Part shown: piece after piece, positions 8,875 through 17,896 of the stretch
Layout: every line of letters begins with the position of its first letter
Position numbering within the stretch: the stretch's first letter is position 1
NCBI GenBank assembly: GCA_024636675.1
Contig: JAGXGM010000088.1
Coordinates: forward strand, 1-64,000
Direction: 5' to 3'
DNA: 64,000 nucleotides
Source: Hydrogenophilales bacterium
GTDB lineage: Bacteria; Pseudomonadota; Gammaproteobacteria; Burkholderiales; Thiobacillaceae
The notes under the pieces: generated by a model
Seen by the model: only the letters and a program-made list of their open reading frames with translations
What the model was told of the DNA's origin: nothing
Databases searched by the model: none
Translations under genes and position numbers: made by a program

Positions 8875-10218
8875 ATGTCGCACGACCCCATGCCACCCTA
8901 CCCCGCCGAACACTGCTGCGACGTCCTGGTGATCGGCGGCGGCCCGGCCGGATCGACGGCCGCCACCCTGCTGGCGGAAAAGGGCCACCGGGTCACGCTG
9001 CTGGAGAAAGCGCACCATCCGCGTTTCCACATCGGCGAATCCCTGTTGCCGGCCAATCTGCCGCTGTTCGATAAACTGGGCGTACGCGCCGAGGTGGAGG
9101 CCATCGGCATGCAGAAGTGGGGGGCGGAATTCGTCTCCCCCTGGCACGAACACCGCCAGACTTTCGAGTTCGCCGACGCCTGGGACAAATCCATGCCGCT
9201 CGCCTATCAGGTGCGCCGTTCCGAGTTCGACGAGATCCTGATCCGCAATGCCGCTCGTAAAGGCGCCAGCGTCATCGAAGGCTGCCGCGTGCGCGACGTG
9301 GAATTCCTGCCGGACGATGAAGGCGCCATCGTGCGGGCGGAACACGACGATGGTCGCAGCGAGTCCTGGCACTGCCGGTTCCTGATCGACGCCTCCGGCC
9401 GCGACACCTTCCTCGGCAACCGTTTCAAGGCCAAGCAGCGCAACCCCAAACACAACAGCGCCGCGCTCTACGGCCATTTCACCGGCGCCCAGCGCAACGC
9501 GGGCAAGAAGGAGGGCCACATCAGCCTGTTCTGGTTCGAGCATGGCTGGTTCTGGTTCATTCCCCTCGCCGACGGCGCCACCAGCGTCGGCGCGGTGGTC
9601 TGGCCGGCCTACCTGAAAACCCGACAGACACCGGTGCGGGACTTTTTCCTCGACCTCATCGCCCAGAGCCCCGCCCTGGCGGAGCGCCTGAAAGACGCCG
9701 AACTCGTCTCGGACGTGGAAGCCACCGGCAACTTTTCCTATAGCTGCGACCGCAGCCATGGCGCCAACTACCTGCTGCTGGGGGACGCCTATGCCTTCAT
9801 CGATCCGGTCTTCTCGTCCGGTGTCATGCTGGCCATGAACAGCGCCTTCGTCGGCGCCGAGGCGGTCGACACCTGTCTGCGCCAGCCGGACCAGGCGGCG
9901 CGGGCGCTCAAGCGTTTCGACCAGGCGGTGAAGCACGGGCCGAAGGAGTTCTCCTGGTTCATCTACCGGATCACCAACCCCACCATGCGAAACCTGTTCA
10001 TGTCGCCGCGCAACTACTTCCGGGTCAGGGAAGCGCTGCTGTCGGTGCTGGCCGGCGACATCTTCGGCAAGACGCCCATCTGGCGTTCGCTGCTGGCATT
10101 CAAGGCGATCTATTACCTCACCTCGCTGGCCAACCTGAAGCGCACGGTCACGGCCTGGAAGCGGCGCAAGACGAATATCCACCCCCTGGAAGAAGCGGAA
10201 GAGGTCGGCTGCCGATGA
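8875..10218 (+). CDS. flavin-dependent halogenase-like FAD oxidoreductase (aryl-polyene cluster)
   Basis: GGGPAG dinucleotide-binding motif; FHIGESLLPANLPLF; WFWFIP (WxWxIP) at 9547-9564; FIDPVFSSG (Fx.Px.Sx.G) at 9796-9822; candidate catalytic Lys in MQKWGAEF. Confidence 0.8.
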   Translation: MSHDPMPPYPAEHCCDVLVIGGGPAGSTAATLLAEKGHRVTLLEKAHHPRFHIGESLLPANLPLFDKLGVRAEVEAIGMQKWGAEFVSPWHEHRQTFEFADAWDKSMPLAYQVRRSEFDEILIRNAARKGASVIEGCRVRDVEFLPDDEGAIVRAEHDDGRSESWHCRFLIDASGRDTFLGNRFKAKQRNPKHNSAALYGHFTGAQRNAGKKEGHISLFWFEHGWFWFIPLADGATSVGAVVWPAYLKTRQTPVRDFFLDLIAQSPALAERLKDAELVSDVEATGNFSYSCDRSHGANYLLLGDAYAFIDPVFSSGVMLAMNSAFVGAEAVDTCLRQPDQAARALKRFDQAVKHGPKEFSWFIYRITNPTMRNLFMSPRNYFRVREALLSVLAGDIFGKTPIWRSLLAFKAIYYLTSLANLKRTVTAWKRRKTNIHPLEEAEEVGCR

Positions 10219-11294
10219 TGCCTGCGGAAGCGATTCTGCGGCTGGAGGTCCTGCCCGCGTCCCGACTTTCCTGCCTGGCCGGTGACGGGCAGGGCAGCGT
10301 GCTGGGCGGCGCCTGCTTTTCCCATCCAGCCCTCACGCTCGATGCCGGGACGCTGCCGTTGCTGGCGGTCGACATGCGCCTGCCGGCCGGCGAAGAGGCG
10401 ATCTGTGAAGTCTGGCATTGCGCGGAACCCTTGGCGTCCGGCCGCCATGGCCCGATCCGCTACCGTCAGGGCGACACGCTGCTGTATGGCTGCCTGAGCC
10501 TGGACGAGGCCACGCTGCAGGATGCGCGTTCACCGCTGCAGGCCACCACGGAGGCCGCTTACCTGGCCATCTTCGAACTGCTTGAAGCCCGCGGCTTTCA
10601 TACCGTCCTGCGCATCTGGAACTACTTTCCCGCGATCAACCGGGAAAGCCACACCATGGAGCGCTACCGCCAGTTCAATATCGGCCGCCAGGATGCCTTC
10701 CTCGCCCACGGCCGCTCGGTCATCGACAAGGTGCCCGCCGCCTGTGCCCTCGGCTCCGCCGGCGGCGGCCTCCACATTGCCTTCCTGGCGACGCGAGCGG
10801 ACGTGGTCGGCGTCGAGAACCCGCGCCAGCTCAGCGCCTACCATTACCCCAGCCAGTACGGGCCGCGCAGTCCGACTTTCGCGCGCGCAGGGCTCGTCAA
10901 GCTGGGCGGGCGCGACATGCTGTTCATCTCCGGCACCGCCAGCATCGTCGGCCATCAAACCCTGCATCACGGCGATGTCGCGGCGCAGACGCGGGAATGC
11001 CTGCACAACATCGCCGCCATCGTCGCCGAGGCCAACCGCCAGGCGCCGGGCGCCGAGTTCCGCCTCGACCAGCTGGCCTACACGGTGTATGTCCGCCATG
11101 CCGAGAACCTGGCCGCGGCACGCCACGAAATGGCACAATTCATCGGCGCCCCGGTGTCGGTTGTCTTCCTGCAGGCCGACGTCTGTCGTGCCGACCTGCT
11201 GGTCGAAATCGAAGCCTCGGGCGGCCATGCCATCGGCCCCAGCCAAGCGAATCGTTCAACCGGGAGCACGCCATGTCCTACCCCCGTCGCCTGA
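10215..11294 (+). CDS. XanB2/FkbO/Hyg5-type chorismatase (hydroxybenzoate synthase)
   Basis: LRIWNYFPAINRE...ERYRQFNIGRQDAF...SAYHYPSQYGPRSPTFARA...ISGTASIVGHQTLHHGDVAAQTRECLHNI; ATGA overlap with the preceding gene. Confidence 0.85.
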   Translation: MMPAEAILRLEVLPASRLSCLAGDGQGSVLGGACFSHPALTLDAGTLPLLAVDMRLPAGEEAICEVWHCAEPLASGRHGPIRYRQGDTLLYGCLSLDEATLQDARSPLQATTEAAYLAIFELLEARGFHTVLRIWNYFPAINRESHTMERYRQFNIGRQDAFLAHGRSVIDKVPAACALGSAGGGLHIAFLATRADVVGVENPRQLSAYHYPSQYGPRSPTFARAGLVKLGGRDMLFISGTASIVGHQTLHHGDVAAQTRECLHNIAAIVAEANRQAPGAEFRLDQLAYTVYVRHAENLAAARHEMAQFIGAPVSVVFLQADVCRADLLVEIEASGGHAIGPSQANRSTGSTPCPTPVA

Positions 11295-12112
11295 CCCCCT
11301 TTGCCCTCCTGCTCGCCTGCCTTCCCGCCAGCCATGTCCTGGCCGCCGAGCAACCCCTGTGGGAACTCGGCATCGGCATGAGTGCCCTGTCTTTGCCGGA
11401 CTATCGCGGTTCGGATGAATCCAGCCTCTACGCCATCCCGTTTCCCTACTTCGTCTATCGCGGCGCGTTTCTCAAGGCGGACCGCCACGGCATTCGCGGT
11501 ACCTTCTTCGATAGCGACCGCATCAAACTCAACATCAGTGCCGGCGCATCGCTGCCGGTGAGCAGCGACGACAGCCGCGCCCGGCGAGGCATGCCCGATC
11601 TGCAGCCAACCGTTGAGTTGGGTCCCTCGATGAACATCAACCTGTGGCACAGCAACGACCGGCGCCGCAGACTGGACCTGCGCCTGCCGGTCCGCGCCGC
11701 GGTCACCGTGAAAGACGGCCTGGATGACGCCGGCTGGGTATTCTCGCCGCGCCTCAATCTCGACATCACCGATGTCGCGGGACTCGCCGGCTGGAATCTC
11801 GGGCTGCTCGCCGGGCCCATGGTCGGTTCGCAACGCAACCATGAATACTTCTATTCGGTGGCGCCGCAATACGCCACCGCCGACCGCCCGGCCTACGATG
11901 CCAAGGGCGGTTACGCCGGCAGCCAGTTCCTGATGTCGCTGTCAAAACGCTACCCGAAATACTGGCTGGGCGCGTTTGCGCGCTGGGACAGCCTCGCCGG
12001 CGCCGTCTTCGCCGACAGCCCGCTGGTCAAGAGTGAAAATTACTTTGCCGCTGGCGTCGGCATCGCCTGGGTCCTCGGGGAATCGTCCACCCGCGTCGAG
12101 GCGGTCGAGTGA
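11273..12112 (+). CDS. MipA/OmpV-family outer membrane protein
   Basis: Signal peptide MSYPRRLTPFALLLACLPASHVLAAE; WELGIGMSALSLPDYRGSDE...PFPYFVYRGAFLKADRHGIRG. Confidence 0.82.
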   Translation: MSYPRRLTPFALLLACLPASHVLAAEQPLWELGIGMSALSLPDYRGSDESSLYAIPFPYFVYRGAFLKADRHGIRGTFFDSDRIKLNISAGASLPVSSDDSRARRGMPDLQPTVELGPSMNINLWHSNDRRRRLDLRLPVRAAVTVKDGLDDAGWVFSPRLNLDITDVAGLAGWNLGLLAGPMVGSQRNHEYFYSVAPQYATADRPAYDAKGGYAGSQFLMSLSKRYPKYWLGAFARWDSLAGAVFADSPLVKSENYFAAGVGIAWVLGESSTRVEAVE

Positions 12113-12942
12113 ACGCAACCCTGCTTTCGCCGTCCAGCCTGCCACGACGCTGGCTGCATCGGCTCTACGAATATTTTGCGCTGTGGTTCGGTCTGGGGCT
12201 GCTCGGCACGGTTTCCCTGACCTGGACGCTGTTCGCCGTGCCCCTCTATCACGTATTGCCGAAGCGTTGGGCCGACCCGGTTGGGCGTTGGGCCGCCACC
12301 CTCTATACGCGCCTCTACATTGGCGCGCTCGCCCTCATCGGGGCCTGCCACTTCGACCTTACCGAACTCGATTCCTTGCGCGCAGAAGGCCCGCTGATCA
12401 TCGCCCCCAACCACCCCTGCCTGCTCGATGCCCTGATGGTCATCTCGCGCCTGCCCAACATGGCCTGCATCATCAAGGCCGACATCTTCGACAACGTCTT
12501 CCTCGGTGCCGGCGCCCGCCTGGCCGGCTACATCCGCAACGACGCGCAGTTGAGCATGATCAAGCAATCCGTGACCGAGCTGAAAAGCGGCAGCCAGCTG
12601 CTGATCTTTCCCGAAGGCACCCGCACCACCCGCTGGCCGGTCAACGTCTGCAAGGGCACCGCCGCGCTCATCGCCTGCCGCGCGCAGGTGCCGATCCAGA
12701 CCGTGTTCATCGAGACCGATTCCGCCTATCTCGGCAAGGGCTGGCCGCTGTTCCGCCGCCCGCCGATGCCGATCACCTATCGCATCCGCCTCGGCCGCCG
12801 CTTCGCGCCGCCGGAAAAAGCCGGAACCTTCACCGAGGACCTAGAACGCTACTTCATCGATGAGCTGCGCGACGCCCCGCATTTCCTGCCGCCCGACGCC
12901 CCGCGGGCGCCGAATCCAGTGCGGTCTGGCTCCGATGTCTGA
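12109..12942 (+). CDS. 1-acyl-sn-glycerol-3-phosphate acyltransferase-like (PlsC family)
   Basis: NHPCLLDALM (NHxxxxD) and FPEGTRTTRWP motifs. Confidence 0.85.
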   Translation: MNATLLSPSSLPRRWLHRLYEYFALWFGLGLLGTVSLTWTLFAVPLYHVLPKRWADPVGRWAATLYTRLYIGALALIGACHFDLTELDSLRAEGPLIIAPNHPCLLDALMVISRLPNMACIIKADIFDNVFLGAGARLAGYIRNDAQLSMIKQSVTELKSGSQLLIFPEGTRTTRWPVNVCKGTAALIACRAQVPIQTVFIETDSAYLGKGWPLFRRPPMPITYRIRLGRRFAPPEKAGTFTEDLERYFIDELRDAPHFLPPDAPRAPNPVRSGSDV

Positions 12943-13732
12943 CACGAAGGTTTCCGCCAGCCATCTGGTGCTGATCCCCAGCTACAACCCGGGGCCGCAG
13001 GTCTACGAAACCGTGAACGCCGCCCGCGCCCAGTGGGCGCCGGTGTGGGTGGTGGTGGACGGCAGCACCGACGGCACGGCCGCAAACCTTCAGGACATGG
13101 CGGCGAACGACCCGCAGCTGAAGGTGCTGGTGCTGCCCGCAAACGGCGGCAAGGGCGCGGCGGTGCTGCACGGCCTGAATCTCGCCGCGCAGCAGGGTTT
13201 CACCCACGCGCTGACGATGGACTCCGACGGCCAGCACCCGGCCGACCTCATCCCGGCCTTCATGGCCGCCTCGCAGCAGACACCCGATGCGATGGGGCGC
13301 GAGGTCATGGTATTGGGCAAACCGGTGTTCGATGCCGATGCCCCCGCGCTGCGGGTGCAGGGGCGCAAGATTTCCAACGGCTGGGCCAACCTGGAAACCC
13401 TGTGGGCGGGCATCGGCGATTCGCTCTACGGCTTTCGCGTCTACCCCATCGAACCCTTGCGCCGGGTGATGCGCGGCCAGCGTTGGATGCGCCGTTTCGA
13501 CTTCGACCCCGAGGCCGTCGTGCGCCTGTGCTGGCGCGGCGTGCGCCCGATCAATCTGCCCGCGCCGGTGAAATACCTGCGCGCCGACGAAGGTGGCGTT
13601 TCCCACTTCAACTACCTGCGCGACAACACCCTGCTCACCTGGATGCACCTCCGGCTGATGCTGGGTTTCCTGCTGCGCTTGCCGCTTCTGCTTGTGCGGC
13701 GCCTGAACACCCACCGGTCAAACACCCCATGA
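12935..13732 (+). CDS. family 2 glycosyltransferase
   Basis: LVLIPSYNPGPQVYETV...VVVDGSTDGTA...TMDSDGQHP GT-A motifs. Confidence 0.85.
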   Translation: MSDTKVSASHLVLIPSYNPGPQVYETVNAARAQWAPVWVVVDGSTDGTAANLQDMAANDPQLKVLVLPANGGKGAAVLHGLNLAAQQGFTHALTMDSDGQHPADLIPAFMAASQQTPDAMGREVMVLGKPVFDADAPALRVQGRKISNGWANLETLWAGIGDSLYGFRVYPIEPLRRVMRGQRWMRRFDFDPEAVVRLCWRGVRPINLPAPVKYLRADEGGVSHFNYLRDNTLLTWMHLRLMLGFLLRLPLLLVRRLNTHRSNTP

Positions 13733-14502
13733 AAAACACCCCCGATTCGTCCGCACAAGCGGTGCATGCCCCGCATCCGCCGCTCACCGGCTACTACGCC
13801 AGCGAACAGGAACGGCGCGGTTACGTCGGCAAGCTGTTCGACAGCACCGCCTCCGACTACGACCGCATCGACCGCCTGCTCGCGCTGGGCAGCGGCCCCT
13901 GGTACCGCAACCAGGCGCTGCAGCGGGCGGGGCTGAAAACCGGCATGCGCGTCGTCGACATCGGCGTCGGCACCGGCCTGGTCGCGCGGGAAGCAGTGAA
14001 GCTCACCGGCGACCCCGCCCTGGTGGTGGGCGTCGATCCCAGCGCCGGCATGATGGCCTGCGCAAACCTGCCAGGCGTCCAGCTCATCGAGGGGCGCGCG
14101 GAAGCGATCCCCTTCCCCGATGCCAGCTTCGACTTCCTCAGCATGGGCTACGCGCTGCGCCACATCGGCGACCTGTCGGCTGCCTTCAGCGAATTCCACC
14201 GCGTCCTCAAGCCCGGCGGCCGCCTGTGCCTGCTCGAGATCACCAAGCCGGAACGTGCCTGGAGCCAGGCGCTGCTCAAGGTCTACATGCGCGGCGTGGT
14301 GCCGGTGCTGGCCCGAATGATCGGCAGCAGCGCCGAGTCGGCCAAGCTGTGGCGCTACTACTGGGACACCATTGAGGCCTGCGTGCCGCCGAGCGGGGTG
14401 ATCGATACGCTGGAGGCTGCCGGCTTTACCGGGGTCAACCGGCATATTGAAAGCCGGGCGCTGTCGATTCTGGGGGAGTATCAGGCGGTGAAGCCGGGCT
14501 GA
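13729..14502 (+). CDS. class I SAM-dependent methyltransferase (UbiE/MenG-like)
   Basis: VGKLFDSTASDYDRIDRLLALGSGPWYRNQAL...VVDIGVGTGLVAREAVKL...FLSMGYALRHIGDL. Confidence 0.85.
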   Translation: MKNTPDSSAQAVHAPHPPLTGYYASEQERRGYVGKLFDSTASDYDRIDRLLALGSGPWYRNQALQRAGLKTGMRVVDIGVGTGLVAREAVKLTGDPALVVGVDPSAGMMACANLPGVQLIEGRAEAIPFPDASFDFLSMGYALRHIGDLSAAFSEFHRVLKPGGRLCLLEITKPERAWSQALLKVYMRGVVPVLARMIGSSAESAKLWRYYWDTIEACVPPSGVIDTLEAAGFTGVNRHIESRALSILGEYQAVKPG

Positions 14503-14664
14503 GTTGCCTGCCGCCGTCCGTAAGCGGGACAAGTTTCGCGGCAGTAGGGACAACGACGAAGATGCCGCTTACGATCGGCTATAAAGCAAAGGGCGGTACC
14601 AAGCCGCACCTGAACTAGTTGGTCGGTGCTCCCAGCAATTTAATGCTCTCGCAGGAGAATCCGT

Positions 14665-14853
14665 ATGCCTCTGATTAACTTGGTCATCGTTTTGATCGTG
14701 GTTGGCGTGCTGCTTTGGCTCGTCAATACCTACATACCCATGGATCGGAAGATCAAAAACATCCTGAATATCGTCGTCGTCATTGTTGTCGTCATCTGGC
14801 TGCTGCAGGTTTTCGGCGTGTTGGGGTCGATGGACAGCATACGTATCGGCTGA
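14665..14853 (+). CDS. small Thivi_2564-family membrane protein
   Basis: MPLINLVIVLIVVGVLLWLVNTYIPMDRKIKNILNIVVVIVVVIWLLQVFGVL; short two-TM protein with RBS-like aggag upstream. Confidence 0.75.
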   Translation: MPLINLVIVLIVVGVLLWLVNTYIPMDRKIKNILNIVVVIVVVIWLLQVFGVLGSMDSIRIG

Positions 14854-14921
14854 CGACCCTCAAAGGGGGTCACTGTCGCATCAGCCGTAGGCGCGATGAC
14901 CTACCGCTTTCGACCGGAGTT

Positions 14922-14967
14922 AAGGGGGCAGCTTCGCAGAGTTTTTATTGCGAAGCTGGCCCCTTTA
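14922..14967 (+). terminator. putative intrinsic terminator
   Basis: aagggggcagcttcgca-gagttttta-ttgcgaagctggcccctt inverted repeat followed by tagtttctt. Confidence 0.5.
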
Positions 14968-14975
14968 GTTTCTTG

Positions 14976-15129
14976 GTCATTGCGAGTACCCAGAGGGTAT
15001 AAACTCCTCGAAGCAATCCCATCGGAGGATTGGCGCGAAGCACGTTGTGAAGTGAATGGTTAAACCTTCGCAGGACTTCTGACCGTTGGCCGGGGGTAGC
15101 CCGGCAGCTAGTCACTTTTCTTGTCTCGC
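14976..15129. repeat. left arm of a long inverted repeat (dispersed-repeat-like) flanking the IS
   Basis: gtcattgcgagtacccagaggg...aagcaatcccatcggaggattggcgcgaagcac...agtcacttttcttgtctcgc; near reverse complement of 16413-16557. Confidence 0.85.
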
Positions 15130-16412
15130 TGTACAGACCGGAGACATGGGTAACGCCCGTGCGAAGACATAGGTAACACTTCCGAAGTTGATTTTTCGGG
15201 AGCCCACCATGCCTTGGCAGGAGCAAAGCACCATGGCGCTACGTCGTGAATTTATCGAGTTGGCGCGGCAACCGGATGCCAACATCCGTGCGCTGTGTCG
15301 CCGTTACGAGGTCAGCCCCAAGACCGCCTATAAATGGCTCAACTGCTTCGCTGCCCTCGATGCACCCGCTGTTGCACTGGCGGATCGTAGTCGGCGACCG
15401 CACATCCAACCCCGCCGCAGCGCCCCGGAACTCGAAGCGAGGGTGATCGAACTCCGACAAGCTCATCCTGCCTGGGGCGGACGGAAGATCGCCAGGCGCT
15501 TGCTCGACGCACACGGCCTCACCGTCGCACCCAGCACCGTCACTGCCATCCTGCGCCGACACGGTCTGATCCCGCCCGCGACAAGCGAGGCTGCCAAACC
15601 CTGGTTGCGGTTCGAGCATGCCGCGCCCAATGCCTTATGGCAGATCGACTTCAAGGGATATTTTTCCACTCCCGCCGGGAAATGCCACACCCTGACGCTG
15701 CTCGATGACCATTCCCGGTTCAACCTGACGATCACCGCCTGCGCCCGCACCGACGCCGCCACCATTCAGCCCTTGCTCGCCGACGTGTTTCGACGCTACG
15801 GCCTGCCGGTGCGGATCAACGCCGACAACGGCGCGCCGTGGGGCAGTCCCAGTCTGGCGGAGCGCGGGTTGAGTCGCTTGAGCGTCTGGTTGATCCGGCA
15901 GGGCATTCGGGTGAGCCACAGCGCACCGTATCACCCGCAAACCAACGGCAAACTGGAGCGTTTCCATCGTTCGCTGGAGACCGAGGTGCTGGCGGGGCGT
16001 AGATTTGCAGACCTCGATACGGCACAGTGCGCTTTCGACCGCTGGCGCGGGGTGTACAACTGCGAACGGCCACACGAGGCGCTTGGGTTGAGTACGCCCG
16101 CGCAGCGCTATCAGCCCAGCCGGATTGCTTATCAGGAGACTTTACCGCCGATCGAATACCCGGCGACGGATCAGGTGCTGACGGTAGGCTGGAATGGCTT
16201 CGTGAAATTCCAGGGACGGCCTATACGCCTGTCGAATGCCCTGCATCGGCTGCCGATCGGTGTGCGCCCAGATCCAGAGCAAGATGGATGTTTCGATGTG
16301 TATTTTTGCCATCAGCGCTTCATGCGGCTGGACATGAAGCACGCCGCGGAAAATACTTAAAACCGTTACCTATGTCTTCGCACGGGCGTTACCCATGTCT
16401 CCGGTCTGTACA
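15130..16412 (+). mobile_element. IS481-like insertion sequence
   Basis: 48-bp inverted ends (tgtacagaccggagacatgggtaacgcccgtgcgaagacataggtaac at 15130-15177, reverse complement at 16365-16412) around one intact DDE transposase. If TGTACA is a palindromic 6-bp target duplication, the IS proper is 15136-16406. Confidence 0.85.
15209..16360 (+). CDS. IS481-family transposase
   Basis: HTH domain, WQIDFKGYF...LDDHSRF...INADNGAPWGS...SHSAPYHPQTNGKLERFHRSLETEV; intact. ORF extends to 15188. Confidence 0.88.
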   Translation: MPWQEQSTMALRREFIELARQPDANIRALCRRYEVSPKTAYKWLNCFAALDAPAVALADRSRRPHIQPRRSAPELEARVIELRQAHPAWGGRKIARRLLDAHGLTVAPSTVTAILRRHGLIPPATSEAAKPWLRFEHAAPNALWQIDFKGYFSTPAGKCHTLTLLDDHSRFNLTITACARTDAATIQPLLADVFRRYGLPVRINADNGAPWGSPSLAERGLSRLSVWLIRQGIRVSHSAPYHPQTNGKLERFHRSLETEVLAGRRFADLDTAQCAFDRWRGVYNCERPHEALGLSTPAQRYQPSRIAYQETLPPIEYPATDQVLTVGWNGFVKFQGRPIRLSNALHRLPIGVRPDPEQDGCFDVYFCHQRFMRLDMKHAAENT

Positions 16413-16557
16413 GCGAGACAAGAAAAGTGACTAGCCGCCGGGCTACCCCCGGCCAACAGCCAGCAGTCCTGCGAAGGTTTAGCCACGGTGTGCTTCGCGC
16501 CAATCCTCCGATGGGATTGCTTCGAGGAGTTTATGCCCTCTGGGTAGTCGCAATGAC
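16413..16557. repeat. right arm of the long inverted repeat flanking the IS
   Basis: gcgagacaagaaaagtgactagccgccgggctacccccgg...gggattgcttcgaggagtttatgccctctgggtagtcgcaatgac; inverted copy of 14976-15129 with scattered differences. Confidence 0.85.
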
Positions 16558-16579
16558 GGACGAAGCAAGCGGATGCGCC

Positions 16580-17896
16580 TCAATGCCGCCCCGCCACCGC
16601 CACCCCCATCTTCGGCAACCACCGCCGCAACCCCGGCGTCGTAATCACCGTGCTGAAAATCGCCATCAGCACCAGCATCGTGAACACCTGCTGCGAGATG
16701 ACGCCAAGATCAAAACCGACGTTGATGACGATGAGTTCCATCAGCGCGCGCGTGTTCATCATGATGCCGATCACCTTGCCCTCATGGTGCGACATGCCGG
16801 CCCAGCGCGCGGCGACGTAGCTGGCGCCGAATTTTCCCAAAGTCGCCAGCGCAATCAACAGCAGACACCAGCCCCAGGCCGCGGCGGAATCGAGGCTGCC
16901 GACGTGGGTGCGCAAGCCCGTGTAGGTGAAGAAAATGGGCAGGAAGAAGACCATGACGAAATGTCCGATGCGTTCCTTCCAGGCTTCGATCAGCTCATGC
17001 TCGTCGTGCAGGATCACGCCCATCATGAAGCCGCCGAAGATGGCGAAGACGCCGAGCTGGTAGGTGGTCATCGCCGAGACGAAGATGGCGGCAAGCAGGA
17101 TGCCGAGCAGGTTGAGCGTGAGCTTGCCGCGTCCGGCCTTCTCGCCCACCGGCACGGGCTTGGCCTGGCTAGCCCGGATCACGCGCTTCATCAGCGGCCG
17201 CACGACGAACCACCATGTAAGGAAAAACACCCCGACCAGCGCCACCTTGAACGCGAAAGCGGCGGCGCTGAACTGGGCCACGGCGAGCGCCGTGATGAGC
17301 GCGAGCAGCAGCCAGCCGATGACGTCGTTGATGGCGGCGGCGCTGATGGCGATGACGCCGATGGGCAGGCGGGTGATCCTGAACTCCATCATGATGCGGC
17401 CGAGGATGGGCAAGGCGGTGATGGAGAAGGCGGTGGCGATGAACAACGACGTGGCGAGCGGATTGATTCCGGGCGACAGAAGCGGCGCGCTGAGCCAGCC
17501 GAAACCGAAGCCGAGCGCGAAGGGCGCAATCATGCTGGCGCTGGCGATGAGGGCGACGGCGCGGCGGTTGTTGTGCGCGGTCAGGTGGGCGAAGTCGAAT
17601 TCGAGGCCGATCTGGAACATCAGCAGCACCAGGCCGATCTGCGACAGCATCTGCATCGGCGCCGCCGGCGTCGAATGAAATACATACTGGAACAGGTCGG
17701 GGGCGAGCAGGCCGAACAGCGACGGACCCAACAGGATGCCGACGATGATCTCGCCCACCGCCGGCGACTGTCCGACGCGCTGCGCCAGTTCGCCGCCGAG
17801 GCGGGCGGCGAGCACGATCAGCGTCAGTTGCAGCAGGGTGAAGAAGAGCAGCGCCTCGGTCTGGTGGACCGCGAGGGCGTGCCCGGGGGGGATCAA
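16580..17896 (-). CDS. CPA2-type cation:proton antiporter
   Basis: Multi-TM; GGELAQRVGQSPAVGEIIVGILLGPSLFGLL...GLVLLMFQIGLEFD...; ATGA overlap with the upstream fabG-like gene. Confidence 0.85.
   Translation of the reverse strand: MIPPGHALAVHQTEALLFFTLLQLTLIVLAARLGGELAQRVGQSPAVGEIIVGILLGPSLFGLLAPDLFQYVFHSTPAAPMQMLSQIGLVLLMFQIGLEFDFAHLTAHNNRRAVALIASASMIAPFALGFGFGWLSAPLLSPGINPLATSLFIATAFSITALPILGRIMMEFRITRLPIGVIAISAAAINDVIGWLLLALITALAVAQFSAAAFAFKVALVGVFFLTWWFVVRPLMKRVIRASQAKPVPVGEKAGRGKLTLNLLGILLAAIFVSAMTTYQLGVFAIFGGFMMGVILHDEHELIEAWKERIGHFVMVFFLPIFFTYTGLRTHVGSLDSAAAWGWCLLLIALATLGKFGASYVAARWAGMSHHEGKVIGIMMNTRALMELIVINVGFDLGVISQQVFTMLVLMAIFSTVITTPGLRRWLPKMGVAVAGRH

Noticed and set aside
8767-10182. 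471-aa minus-strand ORF opposite the halogenase-like gene
   Set aside because: Shadow ORF; the plus strand has clear FAD-enzyme motifs.
13033-14502. Long ORF apparently fusing a 230-aa arginine-rich region to the methyltransferase
   Set aside because: The region before 13729 is an alternative frame of the GT2 gene; the methyltransferase starts at 13729 with an ATGA overlap.
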